The notes: generated by a model from the letters alone, not told the origin. Positions 38,054-46,696 are shown, counted from the first letter of the stretch. The stretch is DNA of 62,074 nt from Accumulibacter sp031732815 (GCF_031732815.1 NZ_JAVMKF010000318.1:1-62074); one strand, 5' to 3'. Program-made: numbers and translations.

Positions 38054-39780
38054 TCAGCGCTTGCCGTATGCGTACGGCGTCCACTCCTCGCTGACCGACG
38101 GCGGCGTCGGCCAGTTGCCGTGCGGCGGCGGCGAGACCGTCGTCCATTCGAGCGACATCGAGCCCCACGGATTGTCGCCCGCTGGCTGTCCCTTGGCGGC
38201 GCCAACGATCCAGTTGATCAGCGCGATCGCAAAGCCGACGCCGAGAATCACAGCACCGATCGTCATCAACTGATGTGCGCCCTCGAACTGGGAAAAATGC
38301 GCATAGTCGTAGTAGCGCCGCGGCATTCCCTTGACGCCGATGTCCATCATCGTCCAGAAGACGATATTGGTGCCGACGAAAGTGATCCAGAAGCCGACCT
38401 TGCCCCAGAACTCGTTGTACATGCGGCCGGTAACCTTCGGGAACCAGTAGTAGACGCCGGCGAAGATCGAGAACGTNNNNNNNNNNNNNNNNNNNNNNNN
38501 NNNNNNNNNNNNNNNNNNNNNNNNNNNNNNNNNNNNNNNNNNNNNNNNNNNNNNNNNNNNNNNNNNNNNNNNNNNNTGCGGCCGGTAACCTTCGGGAACC
38601 AGTAGTAGACGCCGGCGAAGATCGAGAACGTTCCGGCGACAGCCATCACGTAATGGAAGTGCCCAACGACATAGTAGGTGTCCGACAGGTGCAGGGTGAG
38701 CGACGCGACGGCGAGCGGAATCCCGGTCAGCCCACCGATGAGAAACAGGAAAAGCACGCCGAGGGCATAGAGCATCGGCGTTTCAAAGGTGATCGAGCCC
38801 TTGTACAGCGTTCCGACCAGACCGATCAGCATCAGGCCGACAGGCACCGAAATCAACAGGGTCGTCACCATCTGGCCGACGCGTATCCAGTCGACCATGC
38901 CGGAAACATACAGGTGGTGTACCCATACTTCACCGGCCAGCAGAACGATGCCGCCGATTCCGGCATAGACGACCGCCTTGTAGTTGAACACCGGGTTCTT
39001 GGCGAAGGTCGCGACGATCTCGAACAAGACGCCGAAGAAAGGCAGGAAGATCACGTAGACGGCCGGGTGCGAGTAGAACCAGAAGAGGTTCTGATACGTC
39101 AGCACGTCGCCGCCGCGCGTCGGATCGAAGAAGTGCGTTCCGAGGTACTTGTCCATGCTGATCAAGGTCACCGCTGTTCCCAGCACGGGAACGAAGATCA
39201 GTTGGAGGACGAAAGCGCCAAGCGTGCACCAGACGAAGATGTTCAGCTTGTTCCAGGTCAGGCCCGGCGCGCGCATGTAGGTGATCGTGGTCAGGAAGTT
39301 AACGCCACCGATGATCGAGGCGAAACCGAGTATCAGCACGGTGAAGGTATAGAGCGCCGTGTTCCCGGTAGTGATCGTCGAGTACGGCGGATAGCCCGTC
39401 CACATGATGTCCGGTGGATCGGGAATGAAGAAGGTCAGCAGCGCCAGGATGATACCGACGTAGAACAGCCACACCGACAGCGCATTGACGCGCGGAAAAG
39501 CAACGTCCTTGGCGCCGATCATCAGTGGGATGCAGTAGTTGGCAAAGAAACCGGTCAGCGCCGGAATCTGGAAGCCGAGAATCATCACCGCGCCGTGCGC
39601 ATACAGCCAGACGTTGTAGGTGGTCGGATTGCTCGTGATCGTTGGACCCACCGTCGACAACTCGGCACGCATCAGCAACGCCATGATCCCGGCGACGATA
39701 AACGCGGCGATCGAGCCAATCAGGTAGAGCACTCCGACGCGTTTGTGGTCGGTGGTAAAGATCCATTCTTTCAAGTTCAT
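38054..39780 (-). CDS. coxA: Cytochrome c oxidase subunit I, A2-type; interrupted here by an artificial assembly gap
   Basis: Catalytic subunit holding heme a and the heme a3-CuB centre; reduces oxygen and pumps protons. Start ATG at 39780 (MNLKEWIFTTDHKRVGVLYL), with GGAG nine bases upstream. The 100 Ns are flanked by two copies of the same 55 bp. Joining the copies gives one open frame of about 523 residues, the normal length. Metal ligands are visible: AHGAVMI (heme a), YSHPAVY (CuB and the cross-linked Tyr region), VHHL (CuB pair) and VVGHFHYVMA (a3 and a). The position that holds Glu in A1-type oxidases (GHPEV) is YSHPAV, the mark of A2-type enzymes. The C-terminus ends with NPWGSMSLEWTTVSPPPHGN, as usual. 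Confidence 0.95.
38422..38476. repeat. 55-bp direct copy, left of the N gap
   Basis: Identical to 38577-38631, both beginning TGCGGCCGGTAACC and ending GAGAACGT, and both encoding the same piece of CoxA (TFSIFAGVYYWFPKVTGR). It is best read as two contig ends that overlap by 55 bp but were scaffolded instead of merged. Confidence 0.97.
38477..38576. other. Assembly gap of exactly 100 N
   Basis: A fixed-size placeholder gap. Because the two flanks are the same 55 bp and their merger restores a full-length coxA in frame, the true gap length is effectively negative (-55). Confidence 0.98.
38577..38631. repeat. 55-bp direct copy, right of the N gap
   Basis: Second copy of the coxA segment at 38422-38476; see that entry. 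A 55-base overlap is the size expected from a k=55 de Bruijn assembly (inference). Confidence 0.97.
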
Positions 39781-39797
39781 GTCCCGTCTCCCGTCAC

Positions 39798-40523
39798 TCA
39801 ACTGCTTTTCTTGGCGGAGGCTCCGCTCGTCTCGTACCACGCCTTGAATTCTTCTGGCGTCTTCACGACCACCCGGCCAGCCATATAGGAATGCATCACC
39901 CCACAGTACTCGGCACAGGTTACCAGATGCTCCTTGCCGGCCTCCTTGGGCAGGAACCAGATATACGTCACCCGCCCGGGCATCGAATCCTCCTTGACGC
40001 GGAAATCGGGAATGAAGTGGCTGTGCAGCGTGTCGCGGCTGGTCATCCGCAACAGAATCGGCTTCCCGGCCGGAACGATCAATTCATTCTGCGTCTGCAC
40101 ACCATTCGGATACGTGTAGTCCCAACTGTACATGCCGGATTCAAGGGCAATCTCCAGCCGGTCAGCCGGCACGTCGCGATACTTGTTCCATAGCGCCCAA
40201 CCGTTGGCGGCGATGAAGAAGTCGTCGGCCATGAAGACGAAGGTCGGAATGACCACCCAGCCAACGGCTGCCGCCGGCGACAGGCGCGGACCCTGGCCGA
40301 CGACATTGTCGGGCGTCCGCCGGTAGCGCCAGATGAGATACGCCGTCATCAGAGCGAAGAGAATGCCGATCACGGAAATATCGATGAGCACCTCCTTCCA
40401 GAGGTAATCCCAACCGGGCGCCGGATCGAACACGCGCTCCGCCCCCCCCGCTGCTGCCATCGCTCCGCTGGCAGCCGCCGCAGCCACGCTCGTCACCGCC
40501 AAACGTTTGAGAATCTTATCCAT
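39798..40523 (-). CDS. coxB: Cytochrome c oxidase subunit II (CuA subunit)
   Basis: Receives electrons from cytochrome c at the binuclear CuA site on the periplasmic face. The 241 residues comprise a signal-like N-terminus (about 5-25), two transmembrane helices (about 42-65 and 82-105) and a cupredoxin domain. The CuA ligands are seen as TLHSHFIPDF (first His) and CAEYCGVMHSYM (two Cys, Glu, His, Met). There is no fused cytochrome c domain, so the separate cytochrome c4 gene 1.7 kb away could be an electron donor. It overlaps the upstream sco gene by 8 bp and lies 17 bp before coxA, consistent with a tightly coupled operon. Confidence 0.96.
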   Translation of the reverse strand: MDKILKRLAVTSVAAAAASGAMAAAGGAERVFDPAPGWDYLWKEVLIDISVIGILFALMTAYLIWRYRRTPDNVVGQGPRLSPAAAVGWVVIPTFVFMADDFFIAANGWALWNKYRDVPADRLEIALESGMYSWDYTYPNGVQTQNELIVPAGKPILLRMTSRDTLHSHFIPDFRVKEDSMPGRVTYIWFLPKEAGKEHLVTCAEYCGVMHSYMAGRVVVKTPEEFKAWYETSGASAKKSS

Positions 40524-41349
40524 GCATCCTCCCCATCTTCCTCCGATATCCCCACGCTCCCAGACCCATCAGCGACAGGCCGAGGAGAAGGGAGCCTATA
40601 CCCGCCAGCAGCGGATAGTTCAGTTGATACCTGCCTTCTTCGTAGTTGTAGCTGAAACATGCACCGGTAACCATGTCGAAAACCGCTGTCGAGTTTGCGA
40701 TACGCTCCCAGTCGGCATCGGTGAGCGCCAGCGTCAGTGTTTCCGCGTCCATGCGTGTACCGTAGATGTAGCGCGCCACTCGCCCCTGCGGCGTCAGGAA
40801 CACCAGGACATTCGGATGAAGGAAGGCCTTTGCCGCATCCGACCAGAAAAAATTGAAGCCGACGCTGCCCGCAAAAGCCTTGACGTCCTTGTCGGCGAGC
40901 ACAGCGTGCCGCCAGCCGGGCTGCGCCTCGCTGCCCTCGCCCCCGCTGCCGACCGCCCCCGTCTTGCGCAGGAAGTCGGCCGCGGTCGCACTTGAATCGC
41001 GCGCGTCGAAGGACACCGTCAGCACGCGGTAATCGGACCCCAGCCGGAAACGCTCCACCTTGGCCAAGGCCCTGGCCAGTTCCATGTTCATCGTCGGGCA
41101 CGTGCCGTCGCAGCCGTAATATGACAGGACCAGGATCAGCGGCTTGCCGAACATCTCGCCGAGTGCGAAATTCGCTCCGCTGCTGTCGACCAGGCGCGTT
41201 TCGGCGGCCAGACGTGCGCCGAGAAAGCGGGGCTCGTCGATGCGCATCACCGACGTGTCCGGCGAACTCGAGCGCGTCGGCTCACCAACCGCGTACACCA
41301 CGGTGCTAAGGCCTACCAGAAGTAGACTTGCGAAACGACGAAGAACCAA
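40516..41349 (-). CDS. SCO-like copper chaperone with C-terminal membrane helix, inside the cox operon
   Basis: The thioredoxin-fold domain has the copper motif YYGCDGTCP (C-x3-C) and a conserved aspartate region VLTVSFDARDS. Later come FLHPNVLVFLTPQGRVARYI and a hydrophobic C-terminal helix (YPLLAGIGSLLLGLSLMGLG) followed by basic residues. The frame is open to 41553, but that part lies inside coxC. A TTG at 41349 gives a good signal peptide (VLRRFASLLLVGLSTVVYAV), so I take it as start, with GGA six bases before it; this overlaps coxC by 37 bp. The expected SCO histidine appears replaced by a Pro/Asn context (HPNV), so its role may be thiol reduction rather than copper transfer. Its placement between coxC and coxB points to CuA assembly. 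Confidence 0.8.
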   Translation of the reverse strand: MVLRRFASLLLVGLSTVVYAVGEPTRSSSPDTSVMRIDEPRFLGARLAAETRLVDSSGANFALGEMFGKPLILVLSYYGCDGTCPTMNMELARALAKVERFRLGSDYRVLTVSFDARDSSATAADFLRKTGAVGSGGEGSEAQPGWRHAVLADKDVKAFAGSVGFNFFWSDAAKAFLHPNVLVFLTPQGRVARYIYGTRMDAETLTLALTDADWERIANSTAVFDMVTGACFSYNYEEGRYQLNYPLLAGIGSLLLGLSLMGLGAWGYRRKMGRMHG

Positions 41350-42083
41350 ATCACGTCCACGAAGTGCCAGTACAGGCTGGCCGTACGCCAGAACCCGTGT
41401 GAGATGTTGCCGCGCAAAGCCGGCAGCAGACCGGCCAGGAAAATCGCCAGACCGACGACGACGTGCGAACCGTGCAGGCCGGTGATCGAATAGAAGGTGG
41501 TCCCGAAGCTGTTGGTGGCGATCGTGAAGCCACCATGGATCAGGTGTGTCCATTCATAGACCGACATGCCGAGAAAGGTCAGGCCGAGCGCGATGGTAAT
41601 CAGCAGCCAGGTGATGAAACCGGACTTGTTGCCAAGTTCCATGTGGTGCTCGGCGGCGTGGATGGTGATCGACGAACCGACCAGCACGACGGTCATCACC
41701 AGCGGATAGACGATCGGCAACTCCGGCGTACCGTCCGGCGGCCAAGCCGGCGAATTCAAGCGCATGAACCAGTAGTAGGCGAAAAAGCTCATGAAGATCA
41801 TGGCTTCCGCCAGAATGAACCAGCCCATCGCCCCGAACGACAGACCCTCGCCCTTGCCCATCGCTTCGCTCGTCCAGCCGGCGATGCCGGCGAGAATCAG
41901 CGGCAGGCCGAGGCCGAAGGCGATCAGCCCGGCAAAACTCTGGTGATAGACGAAATGAAACGAAAACGCCAGGCTCCAGGCCAGGATGCCTATGCTGATG
42001 ACCGCCGGCCAGACGCTGGTGTCCCAGTGCGCATGGTGGCCGCCATGGTGAGCATCGTGGTGGGCAACATGGTGTTGTGACAT
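41313..42083 (-). CDS. coxC: Cytochrome c oxidase subunit III
   Basis: Seven-helix subunit of the oxidase that stabilises the catalytic core. The 256-residue protein starts with an unusual histidine-rich N-terminus (MSQHHVAHHDAHHGGHHAHW, ten His in twenty), which could bind metal. Family motifs include FHFVYHQSFAGLIAFGLGLP and EAMIFMSFFAYYWFMRLNSP (the conserved Glu in helix III). The end reads FYSITGLHGSHVVVGLAIFL and GFWRTASLYWHFVDVIWFFV. It is the first gene of the minus-strand cox cluster, divergent from the cytochrome c4 gene. The cluster lacks ctaG, surf1 and subunit IV genes that usually accompany A1-type betaproteobacterial coxBAC operons. Confidence 0.95.
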   Translation of the reverse strand: MSQHHVAHHDAHHGGHHAHWDTSVWPAVISIGILAWSLAFSFHFVYHQSFAGLIAFGLGLPLILAGIAGWTSEAMGKGEGLSFGAMGWFILAEAMIFMSFFAYYWFMRLNSPAWPPDGTPELPIVYPLVMTVVLVGSSITIHAAEHHMELGNKSGFITWLLITIALGLTFLGMSVYEWTHLIHGGFTIATNSFGTTFYSITGLHGSHVVVGLAIFLAGLLPALRGNISHGFWRTASLYWHFVDVIWFFVVSQVYFW

Positions 42084-42257
42084 CGCGCTTCCTCCCTCTC
42101 CCTAACGCTTGGTTGATCTGCTTTTATCACGCTTTGTTGCCAGCAGGGCGGCGAGTCTTCATAATACCTGCCATGCGACATTCGGTCGCAGATTATGTCA
42201 GAGACGGCACGATTCTGCAAACTCCGGAAAAATCTCGTGGGGAGGAAGGAACAAAAC

Positions 42258-42917
42258 ATGCGCAAGCCATTGTCCATGCTCGGCTTTGTCTTTCTGGGGG
42301 CGACTTTTGGCGCCTTCGCGGCAGGAAATCCCGAACTCGGGGAAGCCAAAGCTGCCGTCTGTACCGCCTGCCACGGTCCCGATGGCAACAGCATAGCATT
42401 GCCGCCGCCAGCCGATCCATGGCCGAAGCTGGCGGGCCAGCTACCCGAGTACATCGTCAAGCAGGTTCATGATTTCAAGGCTGGAAAGCGCAAGAACGAG
42501 CAGATGACGCCGCAGGCGCAGGCGGTTGCCGAAACCGACCTGGCCGACATTGCCGCGTTTTTCGCCAGGCAGAAGGCAAAAGCTGAGGAGGCGACCAACC
42601 AGGAAATCCTTGCCGCGGGCGAGAAGCTCTTTCGCAAGGGCAAGGGACGCCCGAACGTGGTGCCCGGCTGCATCGGCTGCCACGGGCCGGACGGCGTCGG
42701 CAACCGCGACTGGAACAAGCTGATGGTGCGCGTCCCGACAGTGCTTGCGCCCTCGCTCGGCGGCCAGCACGCCAGCTACCTGATCAAGCAACTGAAGGCC
42801 TACAAGGACGGCTCGCGCGCCAATGACGAAGCCAGGGTAATGCGCGACATCGCTGCGCGTCTTGATGACAAAGAGATCGCTGCCGTCGCCGAGTACCTGT
42901 CGACGCGCGGCAACTGA
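42258..42917 (+). CDS. Diheme cytochrome c4
   Basis: Periplasmic diheme electron carrier of 219 residues. The start at 42258 has GGAGG about twelve bases upstream and gives a clean signal peptide (MRKPLSMLGFVFLGATFGAF, cleavage after AFA). Two class I cytochrome c lobes follow, with heme sites CTACH (about 35-39) and CIGCH (near 138). Candidate methionine ligands are in NEQMTPQAQ and KLMVRVPTV. The frame extends 63 bases further upstream, but without a signal peptide or ribosome binding site. It is transcribed away from the cox genes. Cytochromes c4 commonly donate electrons to terminal oxidases, so it is the obvious partner of the oxidase encoded next door (inference). Confidence 0.93.
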   Translation: MRKPLSMLGFVFLGATFGAFAAGNPELGEAKAAVCTACHGPDGNSIALPPPADPWPKLAGQLPEYIVKQVHDFKAGKRKNEQMTPQAQAVAETDLADIAAFFARQKAKAEEATNQEILAAGEKLFRKGKGRPNVVPGCIGCHGPDGVGNRDWNKLMVRVPTVLAPSLGGQHASYLIKQLKAYKDGSRANDEARVMRDIAARLDDKEIAAVAEYLSTRGN

Positions 42918-42930
42918 AGCGTTGCTGCGG

Positions 42931-42965
42931 CGAACCGCGCGTTGCGCACGGCAACGAGCGGTTCG
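42931..42965 (+). terminator. Terminator-like hairpin after the cytochrome c4 gene
   Basis: CGAACCGC / GCGGTTCG outer stem (8 bp) with an inner GTTGC / GCAAC stem, 13 bp after the stop codon. No T-tract follows. Confidence 0.5.
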
Positions 42966-43185
42966 GGAGACCCGGCAGCGAAGCCGCAACTCGAGCGCGC
43001 AACGGAAGCGCCGAATCGCAAAATATCCGGTCAGGGTCCTTGACGCCGCAGGCGATAAGCGCTAGGCTAGCTTCATGCTGCACCGCAACAAACAGCCGCG
43101 ATGATGCCGGAGCAACGCCCGGTGCATCGCTGGACCCCGCGCGGCGAGCAGACACTTCTTCATCAAGCTTGCCGGAGCAGCCACC

Positions 43186-43734
43186 ATGCCAGCCGCCCAC
43201 GAACGCATCATCGACAGCCGAGGAACGACGATCGACCTCCTGGCAGGCGTGCTCCGCACAGTGCTCGATGGTTCGGAACACCTGACCAGCCTCAACCTGA
43301 ATTCAGCGCGCTCGCTGGTCGAAGCAGCGGCGGTTCAGCAGTGCTCCCTGACTGAGCTGCGCGATCTGAACGACGCGCTCGCGCTAAGTCGGACCTGCCG
43401 CCGCCCGCTGCTCGAGAAGCTGCTTTCGTACTCGCGCAGCCTGCATGAGATTGCCGCACACGTGCAGGAACAACTGATCAAACTGGCGGAAAGCCGGCAA
43501 GCGGAGCTCAATGCGTCGCTTGATGCATCGATTTCTCCGCTCGTCGAGCGCATGCGGCAACCCCCACCCGCTGGCTTCTGGTTCGCCCAGACAACCGCCA
43601 GGTGCGCGATTACGGCCGCTGATTACACGCTGCGGATCGCCAACCGCAGCGCCCGGCAATGGGCGGAAGCAACGGAAGCCTGCGTCGCGGCAAGCGCCTG
43701 CGCCGCCACACGCGCCGTGCGCGCCAGCGCCTAG
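43186..43734 (+). CDS. Phasin-like (polyhydroxyalkanoate granule-associated) protein
   Basis: All-helical, soluble 182-residue protein. The pattern LNLNSARSLVEAAAVQQCSL (about 36-55), a central SYSRSLHEIAAHVQEQLIKL and the following AESRQAELNASLDASI match the phasin fold, in which amphipathic helices coat PHA granules and the C-terminal part forms a coiled coil. The C-terminal 60 residues are Ala/Arg-rich. Similarity is moderate, so a generic phasin-like function is all I claim. It stands alone between the cytochrome c4 and acyltransferase genes. PHA storage is a core trait of Accumulibacter-like bacteria, which agrees with the call. The ATG at 43186 lies within a slightly longer open frame without better starts. 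Confidence 0.7.
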   Translation: MPAAHERIIDSRGTTIDLLAGVLRTVLDGSEHLTSLNLNSARSLVEAAAVQQCSLTELRDLNDALALSRTCRRPLLEKLLSYSRSLHEIAAHVQEQLIKLAESRQAELNASLDASISPLVERMRQPPPAGFWFAQTTARCAITAADYTLRIANRSARQWAEATEACVAASACAATRAVRASA

Positions 43735-43792
43735 ACTGCCGGAAAGGCCGGTCGCCGCAGTCGGGCGTCAGGCAGATCGCTGTCGACGCCGG

Positions 43793-44719
43793 TCAAACGG
43801 CACTTGCTGCCCTGTCGACGGTCGCCTTTTCGGCGAGCAGACGGTCGATTTCTTCGTCCTTCGTGCGCCAAAGTCCTTGCAGCCACGCCTGAAACGCCTG
43901 GCGCACAGCCGGATCCTCGACGTAGTTGCCCGTCGCCAGTGCGCGCGGTACGGGCTGGCGGTGTACGCGGACGATGACCTGCCGCATGCCGCCGCAGAGA
44001 AACTGCCAGAAGTTCGGCGCACCATCGGGATAGACGATGGTGACATCGAGGATGGCAGCGAAGCGCTCGCCCATGACGTTGAGCGCCAGCGCGATGCCGC
44101 CCGCCTTTGGCTTGAGCAAGTGGCGGTAGGGCGATTGCTGACGCGCGTGTTTGGCTGGCGTGAACCGCGTCCCCTCGCAGAAGTTCATCACGCTGGTCGG
44201 AATCAGCGCGAACTTCTCGCACGCCAGACGGGTGACCTCCTGGTCGCGGGCGCGCAATTCCGGGTGCCTGGCCAGCGTCTCTTCACTGTGCCGGCGCATG
44301 AACGGAAAGTCCAGTGCCCACCAGGCCAGCCCCATCACCGGCACCCAGAGCAACTGCTGCTTGAGAAAGAACTTGAGCAGCGGAATGCGTCGCGTCAGCA
44401 CCCGTTGGAGGACGAAGATGTCGGCCCACGACTGATGATTGCAGTTCACCAGGTACCAGCCGCGCGCTGCCAGCCCGTCGAGCCCGGCGACATCCCAGCT
44501 CGTTGCCTGGGTAAGCCGCATCCAGGCACCGTTGCAGCGTATCCACGCTTCGGCAATCCAGATCAGCGCCGGATCCAATCGCAGGCGAACCGCCGGGAAA
44601 GGCAGCAGCAGCTTGCCCACGGCGAGGAGCAGCAGAAGCGGTACCCAGAACAGCGAATTGAGCGCCAGCAGCAGGGCGCTGAGCACACCGATCAGTGTAC
44701 CGCCGAGAGTTCTGCGCAT
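43793..44719 (-). CDS. YihG-like acyltransferase
   Basis: Membrane-bound acyltransferase of 308 residues. Two N-terminal hydrophobic helices (about 8-45) are followed by the PlsC-type domain. Block I is NCNHQSWADIFVLQ (H-x4-D, about 92-105), block II is MRRHSEET, and block III is NFCEGTRFTPAKHA (about 180-193). The extended H-Q-S-W-A-D and F-x-E-G-T-R forms are those of the YihG/YihG-like group, whose members modify lysophospholipids at the inner membrane. The start lies inside the end of rbgA (28-bp overlap), so the two are probably one transcript. Substrate not determinable. It converges with the phasin-like gene. Confidence 0.88.
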   Translation of the reverse strand: MRRTLGGTLIGVLSALLLALNSLFWVPLLLLLAVGKLLLPFPAVRLRLDPALIWIAEAWIRCNGAWMRLTQATSWDVAGLDGLAARGWYLVNCNHQSWADIFVLQRVLTRRIPLLKFFLKQQLLWVPVMGLAWWALDFPFMRRHSEETLARHPELRARDQEVTRLACEKFALIPTSVMNFCEGTRFTPAKHARQQSPYRHLLKPKAGGIALALNVMGERFAAILDVTIVYPDGAPNFWQFLCGGMRQVIVRVHRQPVPRALATGNYVEDPAVRQAFQAWLQGLWRTKDEEIDRLLAEKATVDRAASAV

Positions 44720-45591
44720 CGATCCGCCCCAAGCAGCATTTCGCTGCGCGTCGTCGGCGTTTCCAGACTGATCCGGCCGAGCAGACCCGCCCGATAGTCC
44801 TGCACCAGGACGCTGGCCGCCTTTTCCAGGTCAGCCAGTCCGCCCCGCAGGCGCAGCCCGCGCTGCGCGGCGATGGCTGCGAGCGCGCCGAGCGCGTCGA
44901 GGCCGCCGAGCACGTCCCTTGCCCAACCGTATCGCCGGGCAAGCAGCTCCGGATAGCGTGCGAGCAAGACGCCGGCCAGAAACTGCGCGACCTCGTCGTC
45001 GACCATCGCATTGCGCCCGACCGCGTGGCTGGCGGCGAGCATCAGGCCATCGCTGGCATGCTCGATGCGCGGCCAGAGGAGTCCTGGCGTATCTGTGATC
45101 CATTGCCGCGGACCGATCTGCGTCGTCTGCTGCGCGCGCGTGATCGCCGGCTCGTCGCCGACCTTGGCCAGCCTGCGTTTGAGCAGCACGTTCATCAGCG
45201 TCGACTTGCCGACGTTGGGTATGCCCATGATCATCATGCGCAACGGCTTCAGATTGTCGTTGCGATGCGGCGCCAGGTTCTGGCAGAGCGCCGGCAGGCG
45301 CGCCACCTCGGCCGGCTTCCGGCACGACAGGGCAAGCGCGCGCATGCCTTCCTGGCCATCGTAATGGGCAATCCATTCGCGGGTAGCCCGCGGATCGGCC
45401 AGATCAGCCTTGTTCAGCACCTTCAGACACGGGCGCTGGCGCTGCAAACGGAGCTGACGCACGAGCGGGTTGGTGCTGGCTTCCGGCAGCCGCGCGTCCA
45501 CCAGTTCGATCACCACGTCGATCGACGCCATCATCTCCGCGGCCTTCTTGCGCGCCGCAGCCATGTGACCGGGATACCACTGAATGGTCAT
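44692..45591 (-). CDS. rbgA: Ribosome biogenesis GTPase RbgA/YlqF
   Basis: Circularly permuted GTPase of 299 residues that acts in late assembly of the 50S subunit. The permuted order is visible: G4 NKADLAD (about 61-67) comes before G1 GIPNVGKST (about 122-130) and G3 DTPGLLWP (about 170-177). The N-terminal IQWYPGHMAAARKKA is the family signature. The reading frame is open far upstream, but the conserved N-terminus and a well-placed purine-rich site fix the ATG at 45591. In many proteobacteria this family is nonessential. It heads a two-gene unit with the acyltransferase. Confidence 0.94.
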   Translation of the reverse strand: MTIQWYPGHMAAARKKAAEMMASIDVVIELVDARLPEASTNPLVRQLRLQRQRPCLKVLNKADLADPRATREWIAHYDGQEGMRALALSCRKPAEVARLPALCQNLAPHRNDNLKPLRMMIMGIPNVGKSTLMNVLLKRRLAKVGDEPAITRAQQTTQIGPRQWITDTPGLLWPRIEHASDGLMLAASHAVGRNAMVDDEVAQFLAGVLLARYPELLARRYGWARDVLGGLDALGALAAIAAQRGLRLRGGLADLEKAASVLVQDYRAGLLGRISLETPTTRSEMLLGADRCAELSAVH

Positions 45592-45693
45592 TGGAGGCTC
45601 GAATTGCTGACTGAAAGATGCGATTATCCCACCGCTTGCCCTGTCCTGCTGCGCTGCCCATCGGCATCGGCAGCGCGCCGGGGAGCTTCGACC

Positions 45694-46047
45694 ATGACGG
45701 GCAGCACAGACCCAGGCAAAAGGATGATGATGGAAAAATGGATCACGCGCAGCGTCGCTCTGCTCTGCGCCGGCGGGAGCAGCGCACTCCTCTGGATATT
45801 CGGCGCTTTTCTTGCCCTTCCCTGGCGCGAGAAACGCATGCCGTCGGTCGACACGGGCGAAGTGCAGGTGCTCGGCGTCGCGCTGATCGTCGGCCTGGCC
45901 GTCCTCTGGGGTGCACTGCACCTGCTCGCGCTGGCCGACCGCGCGAGCAACCCGCTGGCGTATCGGGCAGGCTGTGCGCTGCTGCTCGCCACCTCGCTGG
46001 GCGCGATCGGCGGCGGAATCGCCTGGGCCGCGGCACGCCTGGCTTAG
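45694..46047 (+). CDS. Small integral membrane protein of unknown function
   Basis: The 117-residue protein starts at 45694 (MTGSTDPGKRMMMEKWITRS), with GGGGAG eight bases upstream; an alternative ATG lies at 45724. Three hydrophobic helices are evident: about 20-42 (SVALLCAGGSSALLWIFGAF), 57-80 (VLGVALIVGLAVLWGALHLL) and 88-114 (GCALLLATSLGAIGGGIAWA). No family recognised. It is divergent from rbgA and converges with the DUF4126 gene. Confidence 0.65.
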   Translation: MTGSTDPGKRMMMEKWITRSVALLCAGGSSALLWIFGAFLALPWREKRMPSVDTGEVQVLGVALIVGLAVLWGALHLLALADRASNPLAYRAGCALLLATSLGAIGGGIAWAAARLA

Positions 46048-46085
46048 CCGCGCACGCCGACGAATGCCGTCCGTCCTCGGCCGCC

Positions 46086-46685
46086 TCAGGCTTGACGCCG
46101 CGCCTGCCGCCAACCGCCCAACAGACGAAACACTTTCGGCAACAGCCAGACGAGCAAGGCCAGGAAAACGCCGAGAAACGCGAGCAGCAACCAAGGATGG
46201 GCGAACATCAGCCACAACGTGAAAAGGACCAGCGAGTCTTCGGCGAACGACACGGCGATATTGCTGAATGGCTCAGGCGAGGCATTGACCGCGGCACGCG
46301 TCCCCGCCTTGGCAAAATGCGCCCCGGCGGCCAACCCGCCGCCGACGATGGCCATTGCCGTCTGCCACTCGGCACCCTGTCCGCCGAAGGCCATCGCCGC
46401 CAGCGCGGCGCCCGCCGGTATGCGGATGAAGCTATGCACGCCGTCCCAGAGCGAGTCTATCCAGGCCACCTTGTCGGCGAGGAACTCGACCAGCAGCATC
46501 AGACCCGAAGCGCCGAGAACCCACGGGTGCTGCAGCACGTGCAAGCCCTCGGGCAGGCTCACCCAGTCCAGGTTGCCAGCCAGACCGACGACGAACAAGG
46601 TCGCGTACAGGCGAATCCCGGAAGCCCAGCCAAGACCGGCGGCAATCGCCAGCAGACCGGTCAGGTCAAGCGGCCATGAACCCAT
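46086..46685 (-). CDS. DUF4126-family membrane protein
   Basis: About 199 residues with five or so hydrophobic segments. Typical family features are the opening LTGLLAIAAGLGWASGIRLY, then LVEFLADKVAWIDSLWDGVH with conserved acidic residues (about 66-85), GAALAAMAFGG, and a C-terminal pair of helices with PEPFSNIAVSFAEDSLVL. Function is unknown across the family. The ATG at 46685 has GAGG nine bases upstream; a GTG two codons earlier is also possible. It lies 11 bp after fliE on the same strand, so it may be transcribed from the fliE promoter although its family has no known link to flagella. Confidence 0.82.
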   Translation of the reverse strand: MGSWPLDLTGLLAIAAGLGWASGIRLYATLFVVGLAGNLDWVSLPEGLHVLQHPWVLGASGLMLLVEFLADKVAWIDSLWDGVHSFIRIPAGAALAAMAFGGQGAEWQTAMAIVGGGLAAGAHFAKAGTRAAVNASPEPFSNIAVSFAEDSLVLFTLWLMFAHPWLLLAFLGVFLALLVWLLPKVFRLLGGWRQARRQA

Positions 46686-46696
46686 CGCCACTCACC

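Noticed and set aside
38347..39840. coxA as a truncated pseudogene or two separate genes
   Set aside because: The break is the N gap with a 55-bp duplicate on both sides; merged, the frame is complete.
44695..46047. 450-codon plus-strand frame opposite rbgA
   Set aside because: Only its last 117 codons (from 45694) behave like a protein; the rest is the reverse of rbgA with its clear GTPase motifs.
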